From: an uncultured Clostridia bacterium
GTDB lineage: Bacteria; Bacillota; Clostridia; Oscillospirales; Acutalibacteraceae
Length of the DNA stretch: 54,033 bases
Assembly (NCBI GenBank): GCA_947589415.1
Contig: CANQBP010000012.1
Span: forward strand, 1 to 54,033
Reading direction: 5' to 3'
Shown: piece after piece, positions 34,221-48,871 of the stretch
How positions within the stretch are numbered: position 1 is the stretch's first letter
Layout: every line of letters begins with the position of its first letter
Made by a program: the position numbers and the translations under genes
The notes under the pieces: generated by a model
Databases searched by the model: none
Told to the model about the DNA's origin: nothing
The model's input: only the letters and a program-made list of their open reading frames with translations

Positions 34221-35516
34221 GTGAACTATACCGTTAAAGAGGTCTTGCAGTTTATTGAAAGCAATGATGTAAAATTTGTCAGGTTGGTGTTTTTTGACAT
34301 ATTCGGCATAAAAAAGAATATATCAATAATGTCGTCCGAGCTTAAAAGTGTATTTAAAAACGGTGCGCTTGTGTCCTCTGCCAACGTGTGCGGATTTGAG
34401 GGAAGTGACAGCAGCGATCTTTTGCTTTTCCCCGATCCTGCAACACTTAAAGTACTGACATGGCGGCCGCAGCAGGGGGCGGTCGTAAGACTGCTTTGCG
34501 ATATACGTCATCAGGACGGCAGACCGTTTGACGGTGATGTGAGAATGGTGCTGAAAAAGGCAGTGGAAAAAATCAAAAAATCGGGATTTAGCTGCACGGT
34601 GGGACTTGCGTGTGAATTTTACCTCTTTAAACTTGACGATGACGGTAATCCTACCCGTATTCCGCATGATAATGCGGGATATCTTGATGTAGCTCCGCTG
34701 GATAAGGGCGAAAATGTGAGGAGGAATATATGCCTTACGCTTGAGGATATGGACATAATTCCCCTGTCCTCACATCATGAAAACGGCCCCGGTCAAAATG
34801 AGATAGATTTCAAACATTCCGACCTGCTGTCGGCGGCGGACGATTATTCTACCTTTAAATCGGTCGTGAAGGCAACGGCGTCTATGAGCGGACTCTATGC
34901 ATCGTTTATGCCTAAACCCATAACGGATAAGAGCGGCAGCGGTATGCATATAAATGTCGTGCTGAAGGAATATGATGAGAATATATTCACGGATAAGGGG
35001 TACGGCATGAGTGAAAAGGCGAAGAGCTTTATTGCGGGAATACTGAGGCGTTCGGCTGAAATGACGTTGTTTTTCAATCCGCTTTCAAATTCTTATACAA
35101 GATTTGGGGCGTATGAAGCACCGAGCGGAATAGATTGGTCGTACGGAAATATAAACACACTTATACGTGTTCTTATGCCTAAGACCGACAGGGCAAGAGT
35201 GGACTACCGCAGCCCCGATCCGTCATGTAATCCCTATTTGTGCTTTGCGCTGCTTGTTTATGCGGGGCTTGAGGGAATAGAGGATAAACTGGAGCTTTGC
35301 GAACCCGATGAATACGGGAACAAAACAACGGAAAAACTTCCGCAGTCACTTGCGGATGCAATAACACTTGCAAAAGAAAGTGAATTTATAAAGAAATATA
35401 TACCGGCCCGGATTTTCGATAATTTCATTTCACTCAAAACCGAGGAGATGAAAAAATCCATTGAAAGTGCGGAATATAAGCGATCACAAGATGAAAGATA
35501 TTTTGAGATAATCTGA
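34221..35516 (+). CDS. glnA: Glutamine synthetase, type I
   Basis: Makes glutamine from glutamate and ammonia. The 431-residue dodecameric GSI form has the beta-grasp start (VKFVRLVFFDIFG), CEFYLF, HHENGPGQNEIDF, the ATP site SGSGMHINVVL, NPLSNSYTRF and YRSPDPSCNPYLCFALL. No Tyr-adenylylation block of the beta subtype is seen, so it is alpha type. GTG at 34221 is preferred since AAAGGAG ends 8 bases upstream; the ATG at 34215 is only 2 bases from it. The ANTAR regulator gene follows. Its glutamine feeds CarA and PyrG encoded just downstream. Confidence 0.96.
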   Translation: MNYTVKEVLQFIESNDVKFVRLVFFDIFGIKKNISIMSSELKSVFKNGALVSSANVCGFEGSDSSDLLLFPDPATLKVLTWRPQQGAVVRLLCDIRHQDGRPFDGDVRMVLKKAVEKIKKSGFSCTVGLACEFYLFKLDDDGNPTRIPHDNAGYLDVAPLDKGENVRRNICLTLEDMDIIPLSSHHENGPGQNEIDFKHSDLLSAADDYSTFKSVVKATASMSGLYASFMPKPITDKSGSGMHINVVLKEYDENIFTDKGYGMSEKAKSFIAGILRRSAEMTLFFNPLSNSYTRFGAYEAPSGIDWSYGNINTLIRVLMPKTDRARVDYRSPDPSCNPYLCFALLVYAGLEGIEDKLELCEPDEYGNKTTEKLPQSLADAITLAKESEFIKKYIPARIFDNFISLKTEEMKKSIESAEYKRSQDERYFEII

Positions 35517-35551
35517 CAGCCGTATTTATGACGGCAGTATTAAATTTTCAC

Positions 35552-35580
35552 TTGATAAACGGGCGAAAATTTTGTAAAAT
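35552..35580 (+). promoter_or_regulatory. Promoter of the ANTAR regulator
   Basis: TTGATA (35552-35557), 17-base spacer, TAAAAT (35575-35580). The regulator could be made apart from glnA. Confidence 0.6.
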
Positions 35581-35601
35581 AAAAAGAAGGGTGTTTGGCT
35601 T

Positions 35602-36171
35602 TTGGATAGTGTACTGATAGTATCCTCACGGGAGCAGGCTGTTACTTCTTTTGAAATGTTGCTTAAAGCCGAGAGGTGCAATAATCCCGATACGGCAAAA
35701 AGCGGGGCTGAAGCAAGAAGATTGTGTGATGAAAAGGAATACGGACTTGTTATAATAAATTCGCCGCTGTCTGACGAGTTCGGTGACGGACTTGCAACGG
35801 ATCTGCTTAAATATAAAACGGCAGGCGTTATCCTTGTAGTCAAATCGGAGCTTGAAGCGATAGCCGAGAGCAAGACTTCGGAATACGGAGCGTTTGTTAT
35901 ATCGAAGCCGCTGAGCAGACAGCTGTTTTCAAAGGCGGTGCGCCTTATTGAAGCAACACAGAAAAGAATGAACGGCATAAGGAAAGAGAATGTAAAGCTG
36001 CAAAAGAAGATCGAGGATATAAGGATTATAAACAGAGCAAAATATATTCTTATGGAATATCTGTCTATGACAGAGCCGCAGGCGCACAGATACCTTGAAA
36101 AACAGGCTATGGATTTGCGTCTGACAAAATTGGAGGTTGCCAAGAACCTGCTAAGCACCTATGACGGATAG
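35602..36171 (+). CDS. ANTAR-domain antitermination regulator with degenerate receiver
   Basis: A 189-residue regulator, of the glnA-linked NitR type known from clostridia. The N-terminal 120 residues have a receiver fold, but where the phosphoacceptor Asp should be (about 53-54) the text is LVIINSPLSDEFG, i.e. Asn-Ser. A coiled-coil linker (about 120-140) leads to a C-terminal ANTAR domain (INRAKYILMEYLSMTEPQAHRYLEKQ, then AMDLRLTKLEVAKNLL) that binds paired hexanucleotide-loop hairpins in mRNA to block termination. Start is TTG at 35602 with GAAGGG upstream. No such twin hairpin is obvious in the short glnA leader, so its target is likely elsewhere. Confidence 0.88.
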   Translation: MDSVLIVSSREQAVTSFEMLLKAERCNNPDTAKSGAEARRLCDEKEYGLVIINSPLSDEFGDGLATDLLKYKTAGVILVVKSELEAIAESKTSEYGAFVISKPLSRQLFSKAVRLIEATQKRMNGIRKENVKLQKKIEDIRIINRAKYILMEYLSMTEPQAHRYLEKQAMDLRLTKLEVAKNLLSTYDG

Positions 36172-36266
36172 ACGGCATATGACTTTCGGGTCACATAAAG
36201 GATTTAAGATCAACGCTTTTTAAAAAAGGGAAAATAAGAGATCACCGCTGAAAGGATGGTTACATT

Positions 36267-37344
36267 ATGGAAAAAAAAGCATATCTTTTGTTGGAAAACG
36301 GAGATGTTTATGAGGGTATAGCCTTCGGTTCGGAAAAGGAGGCATTGGGTGAGTTGGTATTTACAACGGCTATGACAGGTTATCTTGAAACACTTACCGA
36401 CCCCAGCTATTACGGACAGATTGTTTGTCAAACATTTCCGCTTATAGGTAATTATGGCGTTATACCGAGTGATTTTGAAAGCAGGAGGCCTGCATTGACC
36501 GCCTATATAGTAAGAGAACAGTGTCGGCAGCCGTCCAATTTCAGATGTGACGGTGTGCTTGACACTTTTTTAAAGAAAAACGATATTCCCGGAATTTACG
36601 GAATAGATACGAGATGTTTGACAAAGACCGTGCGTGAATACGGTGTTATGAATGCGGCAATAAGGTACAGTGAGCCGAAAGAGGGCGATGCACAGGCATT
36701 GAAATCGTACCGTGTGGAGAATGCGGTAAGCTCGGTCACGTCAGATAAAATCGAGAAATTCGAGGCGGAAAATTCCAAATATAATGTTGTCCTTATGGAT
36801 CTCGGTGCAAAGAGCAACATAAGGAGAGAGTTGGTCAAAAGAGGCTGCAGCGTTACCGTAGTTCCCGGAAATACGTCCGCCGAAGAAATAAAGTCCATGA
36901 ACCCCGACGGTATAATGCTTTCAAACGGCCCCGGTGATCCGGCGGAAAATACGGGGATAATAGAGGAGATAAGAAAACTTTGCAGCTATAAGATACCCAC
37001 ATTCGGAATATGTCTCGGTCATCAGTTGATGGCACTTTCTCAGGGAGCAAAAACGGAAAAGCTGAAATACGGACATAGAGGTGCAAATCAGCCGGCAACG
37101 GACGTAAAGACGGGCAGGGTGTATATAACAAGCCAAAATCACGGTTATGCGGTCGTTGCATCAACATTGCCGAAAAATGCATATGAAAGTTTTGTTAATG
37201 CGAATGACGGTACTTGTGAGGGAGTAACATATACGGATATGCCGTGCTTTACCGTCCAGTTCCACCCCGAAGCGTGCGGCGGCCCGCTTGATACTTCGTT
37301 TTTATTCGATAGATTTATAAAAATGATACAGGAGGATAAAAACA

Positions 37345-37352
<8 letters not shown>
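36267..37352 (+). CDS. carA: Carbamoyl-phosphate synthase small chain
   Basis: Glutaminase subunit that hands ammonia to CarB for carbamoyl phosphate, used in pyrimidine and arginine synthesis. The 361-residue protein has the CarA N-terminal domain (LENGDVYEGIAFG, DPSYYGQIV) and a class I glutamine amidotransferase domain: Cys in FGICLGHQLMAL, KYGHRGANQP, and the HPE pair in VQFHPEACGGP. ATG at 36267 has GAAAGGA upstream. It overlaps carB by 8 bases. Confidence 0.96.
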
Positions 37353-43013
<5,661 letters not shown>

Positions 43014-43033
43014 GAAGTAAAGGAGTAAAGAAT

Positions 43034-44242
43034 ATGCCGAAACTTAATGAAAATTTTATGAAACTCGAAAAGAATTACCTTTTCATAAATATAGCTAAGA
43101 AAATCAATGCCTATATCGAAGCTAATCCCGATAAAAAAGATAATATAATACGTATGGGTATAGGTGATGTTACTCTCCCGATCGCACCGTGCGTTGTAGA
43201 AGCGGTAAAAAAAGGTGCTGACGAGATGGGTGTCAAGGAAACCTTTAAAGGATATGAGGACAGCGGTACGGGTTACGATTTCTTAAAGGAAGCCGTTGCG
43301 GGATATTATGCAGGCTTCGGGGCTGATGTAAAGCCGTCGGAGATACGCATAAGCGACGGAGCAAAATCCGACTGCGGAAATATAGTTGATATATTCGGTG
43401 AGGATAATGTAGTAATAATAACCGACCCGGCATATCCCGTATATGTTGATTCCAATATCATGAGCGGAAGAAAAATCGTATATGCCGATTGTACAAAGGA
43501 AAACGGTTTTTGTCCCGTTCCGGATAAGAATGTTCATGCGGATCTGATTTATTTGTGTTCTCCGAACAACCCGACAGGTGCGGCATTTACAAAGGAGCAG
43601 CTGAAATTATGGGTTGATTATGCGATAGACAACAAGGCAATAATAATTTACGATGCGGCATATGAGGCATTTATAACAGAGCCGAATATACCGAGGAGTA
43701 TTTTTGAAATTGAGGGTTCGAGAAAGTGTGCGATAGAGATCTGTTCGCTTTCAAAAACAGCAGGATTTACCGGTATGAGATGCGGATATACGGTTATTCC
43801 CGATGAGCTTGAGGCGGAGGCATCGGACGGAACGAAGGTAAATATTTCACAATTATGGGGAAGAAGGCAAGGTTCAAAATTCAACGGTGTGTCATATCCC
43901 GTTCAGTGCGGAGCTGCTGCCGTGTTTAGTGAAGAGGGAAGAGAGCAGATAAAGGTAAATCTTGAGTATTATAAGGAAAACGCAAGGATTATAGGTGAAG
44001 CACTCGATGAGCTGGGTATATATTATACAGGAGGAAAAAATTCACCTTATATATGGCTTGAATGTCCTAAGGGTATGAAGTCGTGGGAATTTTTCGATTA
44101 TCTTCTTAATGAGGCTAATGTAGTGGGAACACCCGGAGCAGGATTCGGCAAGAACGGAGAGGGATTTTTCCGTCTTACTTCTTTTGGCGACAGAGATAAA
44201 ACTGTTGAGGCAGTAGAGCGAATAAAAAAATTATTAAGATAA
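43034..44242 (+). CDS. dapL: LL-diaminopimelate aminotransferase
   Basis: PLP enzyme that makes LL-diaminopimelate from tetrahydrodipicolinate in one step, bypassing DapD/C/E. The 402-residue protein has the DapL start (NENFMKLEKNYLFINIAKKI), IRMGIGDVTLP, the SPNNPTGAAFT block, the PLP lysine in SLSKTAGFTGMRCGY, and the R in the final FFRLTSFG. The product is the substrate of the DapF half of the upstream fusion. It sits 20 bases after pyrG with GGAG upstream; a terminator follows. Confidence 0.96.
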   Translation: MPKLNENFMKLEKNYLFINIAKKINAYIEANPDKKDNIIRMGIGDVTLPIAPCVVEAVKKGADEMGVKETFKGYEDSGTGYDFLKEAVAGYYAGFGADVKPSEIRISDGAKSDCGNIVDIFGEDNVVIITDPAYPVYVDSNIMSGRKIVYADCTKENGFCPVPDKNVHADLIYLCSPNNPTGAAFTKEQLKLWVDYAIDNKAIIIYDAAYEAFITEPNIPRSIFEIEGSRKCAIEICSLSKTAGFTGMRCGYTVIPDELEAEASDGTKVNISQLWGRRQGSKFNGVSYPVQCGAAAVFSEEGREQIKVNLEYYKENARIIGEALDELGIYYTGGKNSPYIWLECPKGMKSWEFFDYLLNEANVVGTPGAGFGKNGEGFFRLTSFGDRDKTVEAVERIKKLLR

Positions 44243-44260
44243 ATTTTCTGTTGCTGTAAT

Positions 44261-44292
44261 ATGCGTTCGGGGGACCGGACGCATAGATTTTT
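44261..44292 (+). terminator. Terminator after dapL
   Basis: ATGCGTTCGG-GGGA-CCGGACGCAT forms a 10-bp stem with one G-T wobble, then AGATTTTTG. It ends the car-pyrG-dapL operon. Confidence 0.85.
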
Positions 44293-44367
44293 GTTGTGCG
44301 GGAGTCGGGATAATAATAAATTTTTACAATATGTCGTAATAATTGCTAATCGGTGTGATTTCATATC

Positions 44368-44396
44368 TTGACTCTATATGATTGCAGTGATATAAT
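44368..44396 (+). promoter_or_regulatory. Sigma-A promoter of the TPR-SUFU-DUF2185 gene
   Basis: TTGACT (44368-44373), 17-base spacer, perfect TATAAT (44391-44396), about 30 bases before the start. Confidence 0.8.
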
Positions 44397-44425
44397 AAAT
44401 ACAATAATTTTTTGGAGGTGATACG

Positions 44426-45865
44426 GTGAATAATAATTTTATTCCCGATATTTACGAACTTATGAATGAAGGAAGATTTGAAGAGGCGGCAGAGAAAATA
44501 AAAAGTATTGATGATTATGAAATAAGCGAGGAGCTTATATGTATGCTCGCACATTGTCTTTCACATTGTTCCGAATACCGTGAGGCTATCGAAGAACTCG
44601 AAAAGTTAGACGATTATGTATCCGAGGACAGCATTGCATATCACTTTGAATTAGCTAATGCCAATCACGGTCTGTATAAATACAGTACTGCTATTGAAGA
44701 GGCAAAAAGGTGTGTGGAGCTTGATGATGAATGTATAGACGCATGGCTGCTGCTTTGCCTCATGTATCAGGAAACCGGCAGGATTGATGAATTTGAAAAA
44801 GCAAGTGCTGCGGCAAAGGAGATAGATGAGGAAGCATGGAACGAGGTTTTTTGTGACGATATTTATGTAGGTGAAATGACAGATCTTGCTTTTTACAGCG
44901 AACAGGAGGAAAATGCGGTTCTTGATTTCATACATAAAAAATACGGAGAATTTGGAATGATGCTTCCGAATTTTGAGTTTATGAGGAATAACGACGAAGA
45001 GCCGATAAAGGTAGGAGTAGTTCCGCCCGACGAGGAGATGCCTTTCTTTAAGCTCATTACCGTAGGAATAGGAGCATACAGAGGAAAAGAAATAACCGAT
45101 GACGGAGAAGAAAAGGCGCATAGAGTGGAATTTATAGCTTTAATACCCCGAAGCGGTTCATGTGATGACGATGTTGACTTACACATATGGGTATCAAAAA
45201 TAATGCGTCAGTTCGGAGAGATGATACAAGCAGAAAAATCATGGATAGGCTGCGGACATACCGTATCGTACGGTAGCAAGCTCGATGAGAGTGTTGACTA
45301 TGACGGTGTTATATTCATTCCCGACATTCCCGGTGAGGAAAAGTGTTTGCTTCCCGACGGCGAAGAGGTAGAATTTATGTTGTTAGTACCGCTGTATGAG
45401 GAAGAAATACTGTTCAAACTGGACAACGGTTTCGTAGAGTTATTAGATAAGGCAACTGAAAAGCTCGGAGGCAATTTTGTATATGTAGTTAAAAAGCGTG
45501 AGAATATTTTTGAGGAAAACCGAGAAAAGAAATGGGCAATTCCGAAAAGTTCGATACGTGATATACTTGATTGGGACGGCCCTGACGGCTGTTATGCCAC
45601 GGACAGGATAACTGTCGATAATCGCAGGATAGGAATAATGTATCGTGAAAAACCCCAAAATAAGCTCGACAGCGGTTGGAGGTTTCTTGCGGGAGATGAG
45701 GACATGGAATATATGAGTAATATTAAAAATGCCGAAATATTCCGACTCAACACAATATGCAACTATAATCCCGAAATTATAGAATATCTTGAGAACCCTG
45801 TGGGTTGTGCGTTTTATAGGAATAAATCAGGTGAATTTTGCCCCATGGAATTTTTCCCGAAATAA
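44426..45865 (+). CDS. TPR + SUFU-like + DUF2185 (Imm33-like) composite protein
   Basis: A 479-residue acidic, cytosolic protein. Residues 1-135 form TPR-like helix pairs (LMNEGRFEEAAEKIKSI, CSEYREAIEELEKL, LYKYSTAIEEAKRCVELDDE). Residues about 190-345 resemble a suppressor-of-fused domain (FKLITVGIGAYRGK, HRVEFIALIPRSG, SWIGCGHTVSYGSKLDE). The last 85 residues match DUF2185/Imm33 (DSGWRFLAGDEDMEYMS, LNTICNYNPEIIEYLENPVG). SUFU and DUF2185 both occur among immunity proteins of polymorphic toxin systems, where multi-domain forms can guard against several toxins; no toxin gene adjoins it. GTG at 44426 has GGAGGTGA upstream, and a good promoter precedes it. Confidence 0.75.
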   Translation: MNNNFIPDIYELMNEGRFEEAAEKIKSIDDYEISEELICMLAHCLSHCSEYREAIEELEKLDDYVSEDSIAYHFELANANHGLYKYSTAIEEAKRCVELDDECIDAWLLLCLMYQETGRIDEFEKASAAAKEIDEEAWNEVFCDDIYVGEMTDLAFYSEQEENAVLDFIHKKYGEFGMMLPNFEFMRNNDEEPIKVGVVPPDEEMPFFKLITVGIGAYRGKEITDDGEEKAHRVEFIALIPRSGSCDDDVDLHIWVSKIMRQFGEMIQAEKSWIGCGHTVSYGSKLDESVDYDGVIFIPDIPGEEKCLLPDGEEVEFMLLVPLYEEEILFKLDNGFVELLDKATEKLGGNFVYVVKKRENIFEENREKKWAIPKSSIRDILDWDGPDGCYATDRITVDNRRIGIMYREKPQNKLDSGWRFLAGDEDMEYMSNIKNAEIFRLNTICNYNPEIIEYLENPVGCAFYRNKSGEFCPMEFFPK

Positions 45866-45932
45866 TTTCGGTTACTGCCGCCTGATTAGATTTATTGGTC
45901 GGCAGTAAATTTTTTGGAAAAGGAAAATATGA

Positions 45933-46910
45933 ATGTTTAAGGGAAAAAATAATTCTTATTTGTCAAACGGTATTTTTGTTGCGGCAGCGGCAGTTTTTTG
46001 TACGCTGCTTTGGGGAACGGCTTTTCCTGTCATTAAGATAGGTTATGAATATTTCAGAATAGATGCAAAAGACGTACCGTCCATTCTGGTATTTGCGGGA
46101 GCAAGATTTGTTATTGCGGGTGTTGTGGTGCTGCTGACAGGTTTTCTTTTCTGCAAAACCAAGCCGACAATAGGAAAGCATGATATCGTTCCGATCTCGT
46201 TTTTAAGTTTTTTTCAGACATTCGGGCAATACTTATTGCTGTATGCGGGAATTGTGTATATTACCGGAACAAAGTCCTCACTATATACATCAGTCGCAGC
46301 TTTTACGTCCGTTATGGTTTCGGCATTTATATTCAAAGGGGATAAACTTACTTTGAAAAAGATATTCGGCTGCCTTATAGGAATTACGGGAATAGCCGTA
46401 ATGGTGTCGGGCGGAGAAATGGGAGGATTTAGTCTGCTCGGTGACGGTCTTGTAATTCTGTCGAACGTATTCGGAGGAATAGGAAATGTCATAAGCAAAA
46501 AAATAGAAAAGGGGAGAACACCGGTTCAGGTATCGGGCTGGCAGCTTTTTACAGGCGGCACAGCTCTTATGCTGACAGGATTTATCTTCGGGGGAAGTAT
46601 TAAATTCTATAATGAAGGTTGTGTACTGATACTTATTTACCTCGGAGTTATGGCAGGGAGTGCCTTTATGTTGTGGACATTGCTGCTTTTTCATAATCCC
46701 GTAAGCAGGATTGCGGTTTATAATCTTCTCATTCCCGTGTTTGGAACTATGTGGTCGGGCATTTTCCTCGGAGAGAATATATTTATTCCGCAAAACCTCA
46801 TTGCCCTCATATTCGTCTGTTCGGGTATTTTTTCTGTTAATTCCGCCCCGAAAAAAATCATTAAAAACATAAATAAAAAACAGAAAGGCAGGAACAAGAA
46901 TGGGTATTAA
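45933..46910 (+). CDS. EamA/DMT-family transporter
   Basis: A 325-residue membrane protein with ten predicted helices in two five-helix EamA halves: the first begins AAAVFCTLLWGTAFPVIKIG, the second covers LLGDGLVILSNVFGGIGNVI onwards. Members export metabolites or amino acids; the substrate cannot be read from the sequence. ATG at 45933 has AGGAAA upstream. It overlaps the carbonic anhydrase gene by 11 bases, so they are cotranscribed. Confidence 0.88.
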   Translation: MFKGKNNSYLSNGIFVAAAAVFCTLLWGTAFPVIKIGYEYFRIDAKDVPSILVFAGARFVIAGVVVLLTGFLFCKTKPTIGKHDIVPISFLSFFQTFGQYLLLYAGIVYITGTKSSLYTSVAAFTSVMVSAFIFKGDKLTLKKIFGCLIGITGIAVMVSGGEMGGFSLLGDGLVILSNVFGGIGNVISKKIEKGRTPVQVSGWQLFTGGTALMLTGFIFGGSIKFYNEGCVLILIYLGVMAGSAFMLWTLLLFHNPVSRIAVYNLLIPVFGTMWSGIFLGENIFIPQNLIALIFVCSGIFSVNSAPKKIIKNINKKQKGRNKNGY

Positions 46911-47469
46911 AAATTCCGTATCCGCAAAACAGGCGGTATCAAAATTGAAAGAGGGGAATAAAAAATATATCGGCGCAAAATTTTCAAGCGGCGATATATC
47001 ACAAGATGTAAGATATAAAACATATGCGGAGGGACAGAGTCCGTATGCGATAATTGTCACCTGTTCGGACTCAAGGGTAATTCCCGAAAGTATATTTTCG
47101 GCGGGTATAGGGGAGCTGTTTGTTATTCGTGTTGCGGGAAATGTCATGGACGATCATCAGCTCGGAAGTATAGAATATGCTGTTTCACATCTTGGGTGCA
47201 GACTGATTGTTGTATTGGGACATACCTGCTGCGGAGCAGTTGAGGCGGCGGTACACCATGCCCCCGACGGTTATATAAAATTTATTACCGATGAGATACG
47301 TCTTGCAATAGGGAATGAAACAGATGAGGAAAAGGCGTGTTTACTGAATATTCGTAATTCCGTTTCCGTGATTGAGGATAGTTTTGATATAAAGCGTGAA
47401 GAAGAACACGGTCTTTCGGTTGTGGGGGCATTGTATCACATTGAGGACGGCAGAGTAGAATTTCTGTAA
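46900..47469 (+). CDS. Beta-carbonic anhydrase
   Basis: Zinc enzyme interconverting carbon dioxide and bicarbonate. The 189-residue protein has the beta-class ligands Cys and Asp in TCSDSRVIPE (CxDxR) and His and Cys in LGHTCCGAVEAA (HxxC), with VIRVAGNV between. Bicarbonate is the substrate of CarAB, but the link to that operon is only contextual. It overlaps the EamA gene and is followed by a strong terminator. Confidence 0.93.
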   Translation: MGIKNSVSAKQAVSKLKEGNKKYIGAKFSSGDISQDVRYKTYAEGQSPYAIIVTCSDSRVIPESIFSAGIGELFVIRVAGNVMDDHQLGSIEYAVSHLGCRLIVVLGHTCCGAVEAAVHHAPDGYIKFITDEIRLAIGNETDEEKACLLNIRNSVSVIEDSFDIKREEEHGLSVVGALYHIEDGRVEFL

Positions 47470-47480
47470 TAATTAGAGCT

Positions 47481-47510
47481 AAAAACGGGGCGGTATACTG
47501 CCCCGTTTTT
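47481..47510. terminator. Bidirectional terminator between carbonic anhydrase and sleC
   Basis: AAAAACGGGGC and GCCCCGTTTTT pair perfectly around an 8-nt loop, with T tracts on both strands. Confidence 0.9.
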
Positions 47511-47594
47511 AGTATCAAATCTTAATAATTTACCGTACGCTTTTTTTATCCGTATTTTTAACCTATGGCATAAAGAAAGCATTTTTATTTCGTG

Positions 47595-48860
47595 TTAAAG
47601 TTCGGACAGCTTACGTACCGCAACATACACATCGGAAATTCTGTACCATGTGGGGAAATTGACCGAACCGGTTACTGGCAGATTGAAAATCTGCTGAAAA
47701 ACACGCACGGCTTCCTCGGTTTCCGCACCGTATATACCGTCAACCGCTACTTTCGGTATAAGCGGATAGTTATTTGAAATTGCATTAAGCTGATTTTGCA
47801 GGGCACGGACATTACCTCCGCTTGAGCCGGTATTCAGTACTCCCGGAAACGATAGTGGTATTCCCTCGACTCTTTCGGCTTGCCTTATTACAATATCTCT
47901 GCCGTAATAAGTCTGTAAAATTCTAAGCGCAGAATAACCCTGATCGGCAAGTTCCTTTGATCCCCATTGACTCAGCCAGCCGTCACGCACAACATTGATG
48001 CCGTCACTATATTGAGCAAGCAGCGGCTGGGATATGTTTTCCCTTGTGATATACATAGTGAAAACCTCGTCAACTACATCGGAAATTTCAGAAAAAAAAT
48101 TTCGCCCGTAGGTAAACGCTTGGTCGTATGATGTGGTGTTAGTTACCGTGAAATCATATCCCTTTCCTCTGTACCATTCGGTATATACCCGATTAAGCGT
48201 AAAGGAAATGATTGCTATGACATTCGCCTTTATAGCTTCCCTCGGCCATGTTGCAAAAATTTCCGAGCTTGCTACATTTTTTATATAATCCGTAAAGCTG
48301 ACCGTATAATTCGGTGCAGAGCTGTCGCTCGGAACTCCTGCATGAACTACAATAAGACTCGGCACAACAGGTCTTGCAAGAACTACCGTTCCGCCCGCAT
48401 CGGGCAGACGCTTAGTTTCCGCTTCGGGTATTTTTTCGGGCATTCCCCCCATAATAGCCGGATTGGGGATATTTATATCATTGCTTTGACCGGGAAAGGT
48501 AATGTTTTGCAGAGAAACCGTATCTTCATATACCTGCACATTATCTATATTTGTTATATCGCCGTTCGTATTTTGTGCAGTAATATCGTATGCCCCGAAC
48601 GGGATACGGGTTTCTTTAGGACTGCCTTCGGTATCCGGGGATATTTCGCTTTCAGGGTCGGATACGGTTTCGGGCGGTGTTGTTGATAATGCTTCGGGCG
48701 GAGTATCAAGCAGAACAGGTGAGAGCTTCCCTTCACCGTCCGTTACTCCGTTGGAAATGACCTCTCCGCTGACGGCATTTTTTATAGTGACCTGCACATC
48801 GGCTGCCGGTCTGCCTATGGAATTATCAAAGGTCGAAACAATAAGTGTACCTATCGGCAA
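47595..48860 (-). CDS. sleC: Spore cortex-lytic enzyme SleC
   Basis: Cortex hydrolase precursor that degrades spore peptidoglycan at germination. The 421-residue protein has the SleC layout: an N-terminal prodomain (IGTLIVSTFDNSIGRPAADV), a SpoIID-like lytic transglycosylase domain (YIKNVASSEIFATWPREAIK with the catalytic Glu, ISFTLNRVYTEWYRGKGYDF, QWGSKELADQGYSALRIL), and a C-terminal peptidoglycan-binding domain (GSSGGNVRALQNQLNAISNN, VDGIYGAETEEAVRVFQ). A Pro/Glu/Ser/Thr-rich insert (about 52-85) in the prodomain is unlike the relatives I recall. TTG at 48860 has AGGAGG 7 bases upstream. It lies 11 bases after the second csp gene, as in the cspABC-sleC locus of Clostridium perfringens; a Csp protease is expected to cut off the prodomain. 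Confidence 0.92.
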   Translation of the reverse strand: MPIGTLIVSTFDNSIGRPAADVQVTIKNAVSGEVISNGVTDGEGKLSPVLLDTPPEALSTTPPETVSDPESEISPDTEGSPKETRIPFGAYDITAQNTNGDITNIDNVQVYEDTVSLQNITFPGQSNDINIPNPAIMGGMPEKIPEAETKRLPDAGGTVVLARPVVPSLIVVHAGVPSDSSAPNYTVSFTDYIKNVASSEIFATWPREAIKANVIAIISFTLNRVYTEWYRGKGYDFTVTNTTSYDQAFTYGRNFFSEISDVVDEVFTMYITRENISQPLLAQYSDGINVVRDGWLSQWGSKELADQGYSALRILQTYYGRDIVIRQAERVEGIPLSFPGVLNTGSSGGNVRALQNQLNAISNNYPLIPKVAVDGIYGAETEEAVRVFQQIFNLPVTGSVNFPTWYRISDVYVAVRKLSEL

Positions 48861-48871
48861 TTCGTTTCCTC

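Noticed and set aside
46290-47147. Long minus-strand frame opposite the EamA and carbonic anhydrase genes
   Set aside because: It has no ribosome binding site or recognisable protein and is a shadow of two well-supported genes on the other strand.
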